Source: DASXRC01 sp036506495 (lineage in GTDB: Bacteria > Actinomycetota > Actinomycetes > Mycobacteriales > Micromonosporaceae). Taken from it: DNA of 64,000 bases. The position numbers and the translations under genes were made by a program. Positions 42,606 through 51,298 of the stretch are shown one piece after another. Under the pieces are notes generated by a model that was given only the letters and a program-made list of their open reading frames with translations, did no database searches and had not been told where the DNA came from. The stretch lies in NCBI GenBank assembly GCA_036506495.1, contig DASXRQ010000130.1, positions 19,088 through 83,087 on the forward strand. Direction: 5' to 3'. How positions within the stretch are numbered: position 1 is the first letter of the stretch; every line of letters begins with the position of its first letter.

Positions 42606-43501
42606 CGGCGACCGTCCAGCAACGAAATCCGGTTCGGGCGTTCCTGCGGCTCGTGGCGATCGAGCACTCGGTGTTCGCGCTGCCGTTTGCGTACCTCGCC
42701 GCGCTGACGGCCATGCAGGTCAACGGCTCGGGCATCCGCTGGGGCGGCCTGGCGCTGATCACCGTCGCGATGGTCGGCGGGCGGACTTTCGCGATGGCCG
42801 CCAACCGGATCATCGATCGGCGGATCGACGCGCGGAATCCGCGTACCGCCGGGCGGGAGCTCGTCACCGGTGCGGTCAGCGTGCGGACGGCCTGGACCGG
42901 CGCGGCGGTCGCGCTCGCGGTGTTCCTCGGAGCGGCGGCTGCGCTCAACCCGCTATGCCTCGCGCTGGCCCCTCTCGCCGTGGTGCCGCTCGTGGTCTAC
43001 CCGTACGCCAAGAGGTTCACCGACTGGCCGCACGCACTGCTGGCACTGGCCCAGGCGGTCGCGCCGGTCGGCGCGTGGCTCGCGGTCACCGGCACCTTCG
43101 TCGGATCCGGGCCGGCCTGGGTGCTCGGCGCCGGCGTCGGGCTGTGGATCGGCGGCTTCGATCTCATCTACGCCAGCCAGGACGCCGAGGTGGACCGGCG
43201 GATCGGGGTGCACAGCGTGCCGGCCAGGTACGGGGTGCCGTTCGCGCTGCGCGCCTCGATCGCCGCGCACGTGCTCGCGTCCGTCCTGTTCGTCTGGTTC
43301 GGCGCGCTGGTCGGGTTCGCCTGGCTCTGGGCGACCGGGCTGGCGCTCGCGGTCGTCGCGTTCGTCTACCAGCACTCGATCGTCAAACCGGACGACCTGT
43401 CCCGGGTCAATCGCGCGTTCTTCACCGCCAACGGCTTCGTGGGGGTGGTGCTGTTCGTTTTCGCGCTATTGGATCTCGTCGTACACGGCGGCCTGCGATG
43501 A
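42602..43501 (+). CDS. mqnP: UbiA-family prenyltransferase MqnP
   Basis: A 299-residue membrane enzyme with eight to nine helices. The first Asp-rich motif is NRIIDRRIDARNPRT (Asn69, Asp72, Asp76) and the second is YASQDAEVDRRIG; both bind prenyl diphosphate through Mg2+. It would attach the polyprenyl tail to 1,4-dihydroxy-6-naphthoate. The ATG overlaps the UbiD-family stop, and the end overlaps the UbiX-family start. Confidence 0.92.
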   Translation: MTATVQQRNPVRAFLRLVAIEHSVFALPFAYLAALTAMQVNGSGIRWGGLALITVAMVGGRTFAMAANRIIDRRIDARNPRTAGRELVTGAVSVRTAWTGAAVALAVFLGAAAALNPLCLALAPLAVVPLVVYPYAKRFTDWPHALLALAQAVAPVGAWLAVTGTFVGSGPAWVLGAGVGLWIGGFDLIYASQDAEVDRRIGVHSVPARYGVPFALRASIAAHVLASVLFVWFGALVGFAWLWATGLALAVVAFVYQHSIVKPDDLSRVNRAFFTANGFVGVVLFVFALLDLVVHGGLR

Positions 43502-44160
43502 GCGCGCGGCGTCCGTGGGTGGTAGGCGTGTCCGGGGCCTCCGGTACGCCGTATGCGGCGGCCGTGCTGCGGGCGCTGTTCGACGCCGGCGAGCCGGTTG
43601 ACCTGGTGGTCTCCCGAGCGGCCCGACTGACCATTCTGGACGAAACCGGACGCCCGTTCCGCGACGCGCACTGGCAGGAAGATCTGGCCGGGTGGGTGGG
43701 TCGCGAGCTGGCCGGTGCCGATGTGGTGCACTGGCCGGCCGGCGACCTGGCCGCCGGGCCGAGCAGCGGCTCGTACCCGACGCAGGGAATGGTCGTGGTG
43801 CCGGCGAGCACGGCGGCCTGCGCGGGAATCGCGATCGGGCTGTCCAAGGACCTGTTGCAGCGCGCGGCCGAGGTGAACCTCAAGGAGGGCCGGCGGGTCG
43901 TGGTCGTACCACGGGAGACGCCGGTGACCCGCAGCCACCTGGTGCACCTGGTGTCGCTGCACGACGCCGGCGCGGTGGTGCTGCCGGCCAGCCCGGGCTT
44001 CTACGGCGCCGGCGCGAACGCCTCGGCGGCCCAGCTCGTCGACTTCGTCGCCGGAAAGATTCTCGACGCGCTCGGCGTACACAATGACCTGTCCCGCCGG
44101 TGGTCCGGCGAGTTGAGTCCGGTGGCCGACCCCGGCCGGCCTCGTTCGCAACTAGCGTGA
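43498..44160 (+). CDS. UbiX-family flavin prenyltransferase
   Basis: A 220-residue flavoprotein. The N-terminal VVGVSGASGTPYAAAVLRAL binds FMN, and GMVVVPASTAACAGIAIGLSKDLLQRAAEVNLKEGRRVVVVPRETP is the family hallmark. It makes the prenylated FMN cofactor needed by the adjacent UbiD-type decarboxylase. It overlaps mqnP by four bases and its 3' end overlaps the convergent bldC gene by nine bases. Confidence 0.94.
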   Translation: MSARRPWVVGVSGASGTPYAAAVLRALFDAGEPVDLVVSRAARLTILDETGRPFRDAHWQEDLAGWVGRELAGADVVHWPAGDLAAGPSSGSYPTQGMVVVPASTAACAGIAIGLSKDLLQRAAEVNLKEGRRVVVVPRETPVTRSHLVHLVSLHDAGAVVLPASPGFYGAGANASAAQLVDFVAGKILDALGVHNDLSRRWSGELSPVADPGRPRSQLA

Positions 44161-44379
44161 ACCGTGTTCTGACCTGCTGCCGACGTCCTCGCCTTCGTGC
44201 AGTTCGCCTTCGCCCTCCAGCAGGGCGCGGACCTCGGATTCCCGAAACCGGCGGTGTCCACCGGGAGTCCTGATGCTGCCGATCCGGCCCGCGGCGGCCC
44301 ACCGGGTCACGGTCTTCGGGTCGACGCGGAACAGCGCGGCCACCTCGCCCGGTGTTAGCAGACGATCTCCAGTGTCCAC
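44152..44379 (-). CDS. bldC: BldC-type MerR-like developmental regulator
   Basis: A 75-residue protein from GTG 44379 with a strong GGAGGGGG upstream. It is almost entirely a MerR-like winged helix: LLTPGEVAALFRVDPKTVTRWAAAGRIGSIRTPGGHRRFRESEVRALL. This is the BldC pattern of Streptomyces and relatives, where the protein oligomerises along direct repeats and controls the onset of sporulation. The C-terminal 17 residues are polar and variable. It partly overlaps the convergent ubiX-type gene. Confidence 0.92.
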   Translation of the reverse strand: MDTGDRLLTPGEVAALFRVDPKTVTRWAAAGRIGSIRTPGGHRRFRESEVRALLEGEGELHEGEDVGSRSEHGSR

Positions 44380-44538
44380 GACCCCCTCCTCGCGTCGCTG
44401 AGACTCAGGCCGGCTACGCCCAGTAGAGCACCGTCAGCGTGCCGTGTCCGGGAAACGTGGAAATCGCACTGGTTGAGAAGTTAGCCGGGTAGGCTCCATG
44501 AGCGCATCTCATGTTCATGCTGTGGGGCGGCTGAGCAC

Positions 44539-44544
44539 TAGGGT
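44539..44544 (+). promoter_or_regulatory. -10 element of the AsnC-type gene
   Basis: TAGGGT lies nine bases before the GTG start, with no Shine-Dalgarno between them. This fits a leaderless transcript beginning at or near the start codon. Confidence 0.45.
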
Positions 44545-44553
44545 CTACAGGCA

Positions 44554-45006
44554 GTGGACGCCATTGACCGGAGCCTCGTCGAGCTGTTGCGCATGAACGC
44601 GCGGCTGTCCTACGCCGAGCTTGCCCGGCAGGTCGGCCTGTCCGCCCCGGCGGTGCATGAGCGGGTCGGCAAGCTCGAGGCGAGCGGCGTGATCCGGGGG
44701 TACCACGCCGACGTCGAGCCCGAGGCGATCGGCCTCGGCGTGACCGCGCTGATCGGCATCGCGCAGGACTCCAACGCCGAGATCGATGACATCGTGGCCG
44801 CCCTGCGCGAGCTGCCGGAGATCGAGTCGTGCTACTTCATGGCCGGCGACGAGTCGTTCCGCCTGGTCGCGCGGGTCGGCACGATCGCCGAGCTCGAGCA
44901 GCTCATCGTGCGGCTCAACCGCACCACGGGGGTGGCCTCCACGCGCACCGCCATCGTCCTGTCGACGCGGTGGGAGAACCGCCCCCAGCCGAGCCCGCAG
45001 CGCTGA
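44554..45006 (+). CDS. Lrp/AsnC family transcriptional regulator
   Basis: A 150-residue protein from GTG 44554. The N-terminal HTH (DRSLVELLRMNARLSYAELARQVGLSAPAVHERVGKLEASGVIRGY) and the C-terminal RAM ligand-binding domain (ELPEIESCYFMAGDESFRLVARV) are both complete. Lrp/AsnC proteins form octamers that sense amino acids. The next genes (SDR and a cysteine-desulfhydrase-like enzyme) are possible targets, but a long palindrome separates the gene from them. Confidence 0.93.
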   Translation: MDAIDRSLVELLRMNARLSYAELARQVGLSAPAVHERVGKLEASGVIRGYHADVEPEAIGLGVTALIGIAQDSNAEIDDIVAALRELPEIESCYFMAGDESFRLVARVGTIAELEQLIVRLNRTTGVASTRTAIVLSTRWENRPQPSPQR

Positions 45007-45026
45007 GGCTTCACGGCCGTCGCAAC

Positions 45027-45076
45027 CTTGCGCGGGTTGGGATGTCGCGGGCCCGCGACATCCCAACCCGCGCAAG
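45027..45076. terminator. 50-bp perfect palindrome after AsnC-type gene
   Basis: Two 25-base arms are perfectly complementary with no loop bases (centre 45051/45052; arm ends CTTGCGCGGGTTGGG and its complement). It begins 20 bases after the regulator stop and ends 30 bases before the SDR start. In RNA it would form a very stable hairpin, probably a U-less terminator or processing barrier. Confidence 0.6.
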
Positions 45077-45106
45077 ATTGTGTCCGGGGGACGGTAGATT
45101 GCGGCC

Positions 45107-45943
45107 GTGACTCGGCACCCCCTCGGCGCCGCCGTGGTGACCGGCGCGGGTCGCGGCCTCGGGTCCGCGATCGCGGCCGCGTTGCACCGTGACGGATGGC
45201 GCGTGCTCGTCACGGACGTGGACGCCGAGGCTGCGGCCGCGGCCGCCGGGCCGCTCGGCGGCTGGTCCGCCGCGCTGGACGTGCGCGATGAGGCGGCCTG
45301 CCGCGCGACCGCCGGGGCCGCCGATGCCGTCGAGGGGGGCCTGCGACTGTGGGTCAACAACGCGGGGATCCTCGCGACCGGTCCCTCGTGGACACACGAT
45401 GGCGAGACCCGTCGCACGGTGATGGAGATCAACGCGCTCGGGGCGATGAACGGGACGATGGCCGCACTCGAGCTCATGCGACCCGTCGGCCGAGGGCACG
45501 TCATCAACATCGTCTCGCTCACCGGGCTGATCGCGCCGCCGGGCGAGGTCGTGTACGCCGCGAGCAAGCACGCGTTGATCGCATTCAGCGTCGGCACCCT
45601 CAACGACCTGCGCGTGGCCGGGGAGACCGGCGTACACATCTCGTGCGTGTGTCCGGACGGGGTGTGGACCCCGATGCTGTACGACCGGCTCGCCGACGAC
45701 GGCGCCGCGGCTTCGTTCACCGGCGTCCTGCTCCGCCCGGAACGCGTGGCCGACCGGGTGGCGCGGCTCGCCCGCCACCCACGGCCCGTCGTGTCGGTGC
45801 CGCGCTGGCGCGGCGCCCAGGTCCGCCTCCTCGACGCCATGCCCGGCGCGTCGACGCGGCTCGCCCGCCTGGTGCTCGCGGTCGGCCGGGCCGGGCAGCG
45901 ACGTCAGGCCAGGCGGATCGCGAACCACCGAGCCGAGAGGTGA
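45107..45943 (+). CDS. Short-chain dehydrogenase/reductase (SDR)
   Basis: A 278-residue classical SDR from GTG 45107; TAGATT six bases before the GTG suggests a leaderless message. TGAGRGLGSAI is the cofactor-binding motif, WVNNAGILAT the structural NNAG, and YAASKHALIAFS the catalytic Tyr-x3-Lys with the serine in IVSLTG. Asp/Val residues after the second strand (VTDVDAE) favour NAD over NADP. The substrate is unknown. The C-terminal basic tail is longer than usual. Confidence 0.9.
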   Translation: MTRHPLGAAVVTGAGRGLGSAIAAALHRDGWRVLVTDVDAEAAAAAAGPLGGWSAALDVRDEAACRATAGAADAVEGGLRLWVNNAGILATGPSWTHDGETRRTVMEINALGAMNGTMAALELMRPVGRGHVINIVSLTGLIAPPGEVVYAASKHALIAFSVGTLNDLRVAGETGVHISCVCPDGVWTPMLYDRLADDGAAASFTGVLLRPERVADRVARLARHPRPVVSVPRWRGAQVRLLDAMPGASTRLARLVLAVGRAGQRRQARRIANHRAER

Positions 45944-45968
45944 TCTTGGCGGGTGTTACCGTCGGAGC

Positions 45969-47072
45969 GTGCCTTCGCTGGATCGATGTAACGACGACGT
46001 CCGTGCCTGGCTGACGGAGGCGATCGGCAAGGTGGACGCCGACGCCAACCGCTCCGCGGACACGCACCTGCTGCCCTTCCCGCTGCCGGGCGACTGGGGC
46101 GTCGACCTCTATCTGAAGGACGAGTCCGTCCACCCCACCGGGTCGCTCAAGCACCGGCTGGCCCGCTCGCTGTTCCTCTTCGCGCTGTGCAACGGGTGGA
46201 TCGGCCCGCACACCACCGTCGTGGAGGCGTCGTCCGGCTCGACCGCGGTCTCCGAGGCGTATTTCGCCCGGATGCTCGGGCTGCCCTTCATCGCGGTCAT
46301 GCCGGCGTCGACGTCGCCTGAGAAGATCAGCTTGATCGAGTTCCAGGGCGGCAAGTGCCACCTCGTCGACGACCCGGCCGCCGTGGTGGTGGAGGCGCGC
46401 TGGCTGGCCGAGGACCTCGGCGGGCATTTCATGGACCAGTTCACCAACGCCGAGCGCGCCACGGATTGGCGCGGCAACAACAACATCGCCGAGTCGATCT
46501 ACGAGCAGATGGCCCGCGAGCGGTACCCGGTGCCGGCCTGGATCGTGGTCGGCGCGGGCACCGGCGGCACGTCGGCCACGATCGGCCGGTACGCCCGGTA
46601 CCAGCGGTACCGCACGAAGCTCTGCGTCGTGGACCCGGAGAACTCCGCGTTCTACCCCGCCTGGGAAGCGCTCGACTGGTCCGTGACGACGGGTATCGGC
46701 TCACGCATCGAGGGCATCGGCCGACCCGGCGTCGAGGCGTCCTTTCAGCCATCGGTGGTGGACCGGATGATCCGCGTACCGGACGCGGGCTCGGTCGCCG
46801 CGATGCGGATGGCGTCGACCACGCTCGGCCGGCGGCTCGGGGGATCGACGGGTACCAACCTGTGGGGAGCGTTCTCGCTGCTGGCCGAGCTGCGTTCGCG
46901 AGGTGAGCGTGGCTCAGTGGTGACGCTGCTCTGCGACGGCGGGGAGCGGTACGCGCACACCTATTACGACGACGCGTGGGTGGCCGCCGAGGGACTCGAC
47001 CTGGCACCGTACCTGGCCACCATGGAGCGGTTCCTGGCCGGCGGCGAGTGGGTGGAACCGGCCGCGCGCTAG
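45969..47072 (+). CDS. PLP-dependent cysteine synthase-like enzyme (Cds1-type)
   Basis: The protein has 367 residues, longer than CysK or CysM. The PLP lysine is in PTGSLKHRLARS (Lys61), substrate loop ASSGSTAVSEAYFARM, and phosphate-binding GAGTGGTSATIGRYARYQRY. A C-terminal stretch (GSTGTNLWGAFSLLAEL) matches the Cds1 group. Mycobacterial Cds1 is an L-cysteine desulfhydrase that releases sulfide, pyruvate and ammonia. The same role is likely here but not shown. It overlaps the convergent UBP zinc-finger gene by four bases. Confidence 0.85.
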   Translation: MPSLDRCNDDVRAWLTEAIGKVDADANRSADTHLLPFPLPGDWGVDLYLKDESVHPTGSLKHRLARSLFLFALCNGWIGPHTTVVEASSGSTAVSEAYFARMLGLPFIAVMPASTSPEKISLIEFQGGKCHLVDDPAAVVVEARWLAEDLGGHFMDQFTNAERATDWRGNNNIAESIYEQMARERYPVPAWIVVGAGTGGTSATIGRYARYQRYRTKLCVVDPENSAFYPAWEALDWSVTTGIGSRIEGIGRPGVEASFQPSVVDRMIRVPDAGSVAAMRMASTTLGRRLGGSTGTNLWGAFSLLAELRSRGERGSVVTLLCDGGERYAHTYYDDAWVAAEGLDLAPYLATMERFLAGGEWVEPAAR

Positions 47073-47326
47073 CCGACCAGCTCGTCGACGTAGCACCAGC
47101 GCCAGCTCTCGCCGGGCTGGAACGAACGCATGACGGGATGCTTGGTGGCCTCGAAGTGCGCTGTGGCGTGCCGGCGTGGCGACGAATCGCAGCAGCCGAC
47201 CCGGCCGCAGGTCAGGCAGAGGCGCAGGTGCACCCAGTCGGTCCGGCCCTCGGCCAGGCAGTCCTGGCAGCCCTCAGTGCTCTGCGGGGCCGCCTCGGTC
47301 GCCCGGTCCAGGTGTTCGCAGCTCAT
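47069..47326 (-). CDS. UBP-type zinc finger protein
   Basis: An 85-residue protein that is almost entirely a UBP zinc finger: CEH near the start, CQDC, WVHLRLCLTCGRVGCCDSS, then spaced histidines HATAHFEATKH. Cys and His ligands for two to three zinc ions are all present. In eukaryotes this fold binds the ubiquitin C-terminus, and bacterial versions are unexplained. Its ATG overlaps the stop of the Na+/H+ antiporter gene (ATGA), so the two proteins are made together and may interact. Confidence 0.9.
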   Translation of the reverse strand: MSCEHLDRATEAAPQSTEGCQDCLAEGRTDWVHLRLCLTCGRVGCCDSSPRRHATAHFEATKHPVMRSFQPGESWRWCYVDELVG

Positions 47327-48891
47327 TGCCCTCCCCGCTCCAGTGAAGCCTCCTCCAGGTCCATGTCGCGTTGGGCCCGGACGAGGACCTCCTCCGCGAT
47401 GCGACCCTCGTCACGGGCCCGGCGAAACACCTCCCGCTCCGCGAGCAGCATCTCGCGGCGGAGCCGCACGTATGCACCCGACGGCGTCTCGGCGTCCCCG
47501 CCCAGCCGCTCCCAGGCGGTGTTGGTCCTGCTCTCGGTCAGCCGGCGCAGGCGCTCGACCACGTCCGGCGGCGCGCTGTCGGCGCTCGCGTCGAGCCGCT
47601 CCCGGGCGGCCCGGCTCGCCGCGAACTGCACCTGGGCCTCGGCCAGTACGTCCTCGGTGGGGTCGTCCGGCGGCGGGCGCAGCCAGCGGGCGAACGCGGG
47701 CAGCGTCGTTCCCTGCAGGCCGAGCGTGGCGAGGATGACCGCGAACGCGAGCCAGACGAACAGGTCGCGCGGGTAGGTCGCGCCTCCGGCGAGGGTGAGC
47801 GGCAAGGCGAGCGCCGTGGCGAGGGTGATCACGCCGCGCATGCCGGCCCACGCGATCACCGTCGGGGTGGTCCACGGGGGTGGCGGGTCGCGCCGGCCCA
47901 CCGCCGGGATGAGCCGCGGGAGGTACGTGGCTGGGTACATCCAGATGAAGCGGGTGACGATCACGGTGCCGAGCACCGCGGCGGTGATGCCCACCACCTG
48001 GGCGAACGGCGTGTTGAGCCGGGCGAGCACGCCGCGCAGTTGCAGCCCGACGAGCAGGAACACCAGGCCCTCGAGCACGTACTTGACGATCTTCCAGAAC
48101 GCGCCCATCTGCAGCCGGGAGGCGGCCGACATCAGGAGGGGCAGGCGATGGCCGAGGTACAGCCCGGCGACCACGACGGCGACGATCCCCGAGGCGTTGA
48201 TCGCCTCCGCGGCGAGTACGACGAGGAACGGAGTGAGCAGCGAGATCGAGTTGTCGATCAGCGGATCAGTGGTCCTCCTGTGCAGATACGCGAGGATCAC
48301 CGCGCACGCGCCGCCGACAACAAGCCCACCGCCGGTGGAGACCACGATCTCCCGCGTGATATCGAGCGCGCTGACCGCCGAGCCGACCGCCGCGAACACC
48401 GCGATCCGGAAGAGCACGAGTGCCGTGGCGTCGTTGATCAGGCTCTCGCCCTCGAGGATCGTGACCATCCGCCGGGGCAGGCCGATGCGACGGGCCACGG
48501 CGGTGGCCGCGATCGCGTCGGGCGGCGCGACGACGGCGCCGAGCGCGAGGCAAACGGCCAGCGGTACGCCGGGCAGTAAGGCGTAGACCACCAGGCCGAC
48601 CGCGGTCGCCGTGAACAGGACCAGGCCGACGGCGAGCAACAGGATGGGCCGCAGGTTGTGGCGGAAGGCGGGCACGGATGTCTCGAGGGCCGCGACGAAC
48701 AGCAGCGGCGGCACGATGCCGATGAGGATGAACTCGGGGTCGAGCCGGATGGTGGGCACGTTCGGCAGATACGAGATCGCCACACCGACGGCGACCAGGA
48801 GGATCGGCGAGAGGAGCCCCAGCCGTCGGGCCAGCGCCTGGACCGCGACCACGATCGCGATCAGGCTGACCGTCTCCGCGAGGACCTCCAC
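47323..48891 (-). CDS. Na+/H+ antiporter (CPA1 family)
   Basis: A 522-residue protein from GTG 48891 with 12 to 13 membrane helices in the first 400 residues. The CPA1 signatures GAVVAPPDAIAATAVARRIGLPRRM (ion-binding Asp) and EGESLINDATALVLFRIAVF are clear. The C-terminal 120 residues are a charged cytoplasmic helix region (ERLDASADSAPPDVVERLRRL). It exchanges sodium for protons and keeps pH balance. The downstream UBP zinc-finger gene is translationally coupled. Confidence 0.94.
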   Translation of the reverse strand: MEVLAETVSLIAIVVAVQALARRLGLLSPILLVAVGVAISYLPNVPTIRLDPEFILIGIVPPLLFVAALETSVPAFRHNLRPILLLAVGLVLFTATAVGLVVYALLPGVPLAVCLALGAVVAPPDAIAATAVARRIGLPRRMVTILEGESLINDATALVLFRIAVFAAVGSAVSALDITREIVVSTGGGLVVGGACAVILAYLHRRTTDPLIDNSISLLTPFLVVLAAEAINASGIVAVVVAGLYLGHRLPLLMSAASRLQMGAFWKIVKYVLEGLVFLLVGLQLRGVLARLNTPFAQVVGITAAVLGTVIVTRFIWMYPATYLPRLIPAVGRRDPPPPWTTPTVIAWAGMRGVITLATALALPLTLAGGATYPRDLFVWLAFAVILATLGLQGTTLPAFARWLRPPPDDPTEDVLAEAQVQFAASRAARERLDASADSAPPDVVERLRRLTESRTNTAWERLGGDAETPSGAYVRLRREMLLAEREVFRRARDEGRIAEEVLVRAQRDMDLEEASLERGGQ

Positions 48892-48900
48892 GCTGCGAGC

Positions 48901-49521
48901 CTAGGGTGTGCGTTCGGCGAGACCGGGGTAGCGGGTCACGTACCCGTCCTCATCGAGATCCAGCTCCGCGGTGAACGACCGGGACGAGAACCGCACGCCG
49001 CCGTCGAGCGCGACGTACCGCTGCTCCGCGGCCACCACTTGCAGCGAGGGCACGAGCACCCACGCGACCACGACGTCGCGCTCGGTGCCTGGTGGAGCCG
49101 CCAGCAGCCCGAGCCGGCGCACCGGAAGGGTGTTGAACAGCGGCGCCGCTCCGAGATCCACATCGACGGCCTCGGCCAGTCGGTCGGGCTCCTCGGTGCC
49201 GGGCAGCGCGGCGCGCGCACGCCCCGCCGCGACCAGGGCGCGGTCGAGGTCGCCCTGCTCGGCGGTGGTCACCCGCCAGCGCCCCGTCGCCCGTTCCAGG
49301 CGCGCCGTGCGCTGCCAGCCCGCGCCCTCGGCAGTGACCTCGAGCCGTGCGGTGGCCCACCCCTCGTCGGTCACCAGCTCATAGCGGCAGGTGTACGGCA
49401 CGGGAGTGGCTGCGACGGCGACACCGCGGGCGTATAGACCCCGCGCGTCGTCTACCAGCGCGTGGTCGGCGCCCGCGGTGTCGGTGCGCCGCCAGAACAG
49501 CGACTTCGGCAGGGTCGGCAT
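48901..49521 (-). CDS. Putative glycolipid-binding domain protein
   Basis: A 206-residue protein beginning LFWRRTDTAGADHALVDD. The pattern of strands (CRYELVTDEGWATARLEV, RVTTAEQGDLDRALVAAG), the DVDLGAAPLFNTLPVRRLGL region and QRYVALDGGVRFSS fit the putative glycolipid-binding family (PF06475 type). No signal peptide is visible, so it acts in the cytoplasm or on the inner face of the membrane. The ligand is not established for any close relative that I know of. Confidence 0.8.
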   Translation of the reverse strand: MPTLPKSLFWRRTDTAGADHALVDDARGLYARGVAVAATPVPYTCRYELVTDEGWATARLEVTAEGAGWQRTARLERATGRWRVTTAEQGDLDRALVAAGRARAALPGTEEPDRLAEAVDVDLGAAPLFNTLPVRRLGLLAAPPGTERDVVVAWVLVPSLQVVAAEQRYVALDGGVRFSSRSFTAELDLDEDGYVTRYPGLAERTP

Positions 49522-49588
49522 GGCTTCCGAATTTACCGGTCTCCGGCCGCCTCCTCGGGCCCCTCCGCCGATGGATGCCGAATTCGAG

Positions 49589-51073
49589 CTACCGGGGGTC
49601 GCGGTGGCGGAACCGCTTGGACCACGCGTGATCCGGCGACCGGTCCCGCCGAGGGGCGCGATCCGGCCCGGCGGCGGCCGCCCAGGGCGCTCGCTCGCCG
49701 TCGCGGTGGGTCCGGTCCCCGCGGTGGGTCCGGTCCCCGCGGTACTTCCGGTCCCCGCGCTGGGTCAAGTCCCCGCGGTACTTCCGATCCCCGCTGGGGC
49801 GGGCTGTCCGCTCCGCCGCGCGCCGCTCCGGGTCCGGCGTCACCGGTACGCCGCTCGGTTCGCGGGCACCGGTCAGCTCGGCGAGCGCTGGGTCGCCCGC
49901 GCGTACCCGCGTCTGTGCCGGCTCGACACCGGCCTTCGCCAGCATCGCGACGGTCGACTTGCGCTGCTTGGGCAGCACCAGGGTGGCCACCGCGCCAGCC
50001 TCCCCGGCGCGTGCAGTGCGTCCAGCCCGGTGCAGGTAACCCTTGGCGTCCTTCGGTGGGTCGATGTGGACGACGAGCGAGACGCCATCGACATGGATGC
50101 CGCGGGCAGCCACGTCGGTGGCGACCAGCACGCCCATCCGACCCTCGCGGAACTCGGCGAGGGTTCGCGTGCGTACCCGCTGCGTCTTGCCGCCGTGCAG
50201 CGCGCCGGCCCGGACGCCCACCGACGCCAGCTGCTCGACGAGGCGGTCCACGCCGGCCTGCGTACGCGCGAACATGATCGTGCGACCGTGGCGAGCCGCG
50301 ATCGACGCGGTCACGACGAACTTGTCGTGCGGCGGGATAAGTAGCACATGGTGGTCCATTGTGGAGATGGTCGCTACGGGTGGCGCGGTGGAGTGCGTGA
50401 CCGGGTCGGACATGAACCGCTCAACGAGTGCGTCGACGTCCGCGTCGAGGGTTGCCGAGAACAGCAGCCGCTGTGCACTCGCCGGGGTCAGCGCGAGCAG
50501 CGCGGTGACCTCGGGCAGGAACCCCATGTCGGCCATCTGGTCGGCCTCGTCGAGCACGGTGACCTCGACATCGTCGAGCGAGCAGGCGCGGCGGTCGATA
50601 AGGTCCCGCAGGCGACCGGGGGTAGCCACGAGGATCTCGACCCCGCGGCGGAGCGCATCCATCTGGCGGTCGTAGGGGACGCCCCCGACGGTCGTCTTGA
50701 GCGACACCCCGATCGACCGGCCCAATGGCGTGAGCGCGTCGGCGACCTGCATCGCGAGTTCGCGGGTCGGCACCAGGATCAGCGCCCTGGGCCGGCCCGG
50801 TCGAGCCCGCCGCCCGGCGATTCGGGCCAGCACAGGCAGGCCGAACGCCAGCGTCTTGCCGGATCCGGTCTGGCCTCGACCGAGAACGTCGCGACCGGCG
50901 AGCGCGTCCGGCACGGTCGCGGTCTGGATCTCGAATGGCTCGGTGATGCCGTCCCGGGTCAGCGTGCGGACGAGCGCCGTGGGCAGGCCGAGGGCCGCGA
51001 AGCCTCCGGTGGGGGCGTCGATGGGGTCGTCGAAGAAGGAACGGAACGTGCTGGGGTCGGCGGAGCTGGTCAC
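49589..51073 (-). CDS. DEAD-box RNA helicase with basic repeat tail
   Basis: The protein has 494 residues from GTG 51073, with GAGAGG six bases upstream. The helicase core (about 20-370) has the Q motif (GITEPFEIQTATVPDALAG), GQTGSGKT, PTRELAMQ, VLDEADQM, LLFSATL, and HRAGRTARAG. The last 85 residues are disordered and basic with repeats of GDRKYRGD and GDRTHRGD type, probably RNA-binding. Such helicases unwind structured RNA during cold or ribosome assembly. A spacer of more than 200 bases lies upstream, as is common for regulated DEAD-box genes. Confidence 0.94.
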   Translation of the reverse strand: MTSSADPSTFRSFFDDPIDAPTGGFAALGLPTALVRTLTRDGITEPFEIQTATVPDALAGRDVLGRGQTGSGKTLAFGLPVLARIAGRRARPGRPRALILVPTRELAMQVADALTPLGRSIGVSLKTTVGGVPYDRQMDALRRGVEILVATPGRLRDLIDRRACSLDDVEVTVLDEADQMADMGFLPEVTALLALTPASAQRLLFSATLDADVDALVERFMSDPVTHSTAPPVATISTMDHHVLLIPPHDKFVVTASIAARHGRTIMFARTQAGVDRLVEQLASVGVRAGALHGGKTQRVRTRTLAEFREGRMGVLVATDVAARGIHVDGVSLVVHIDPPKDAKGYLHRAGRTARAGEAGAVATLVLPKQRKSTVAMLAKAGVEPAQTRVRAGDPALAELTGAREPSGVPVTPDPERRAAERTARPSGDRKYRGDLTQRGDRKYRGDRTHRGDRTHRDGERAPWAAAAGPDRAPRRDRSPDHAWSKRFRHRDPR

Positions 51074-51298
51074 GAATACCTCTCGGGCGAGGGCGCGTCT
51101 TTCGCTGCCGAACCTGTCGGTCCCGGCTCGACGGCCTCGTCCCAGCGCGGCTGCGCGCTGGGCACTCGCCCGCAAGAACGCCCATGAGCGCACGCCGCGG
51201 CGCGCGCCGGTGAATGATCCGTTTGAGTGTACGGGGAGGGGCTCGCCGCCCGGGCCGGATGCGTGCCGCCAGTGGGAAGGATCACCTCGCGGGCACCG

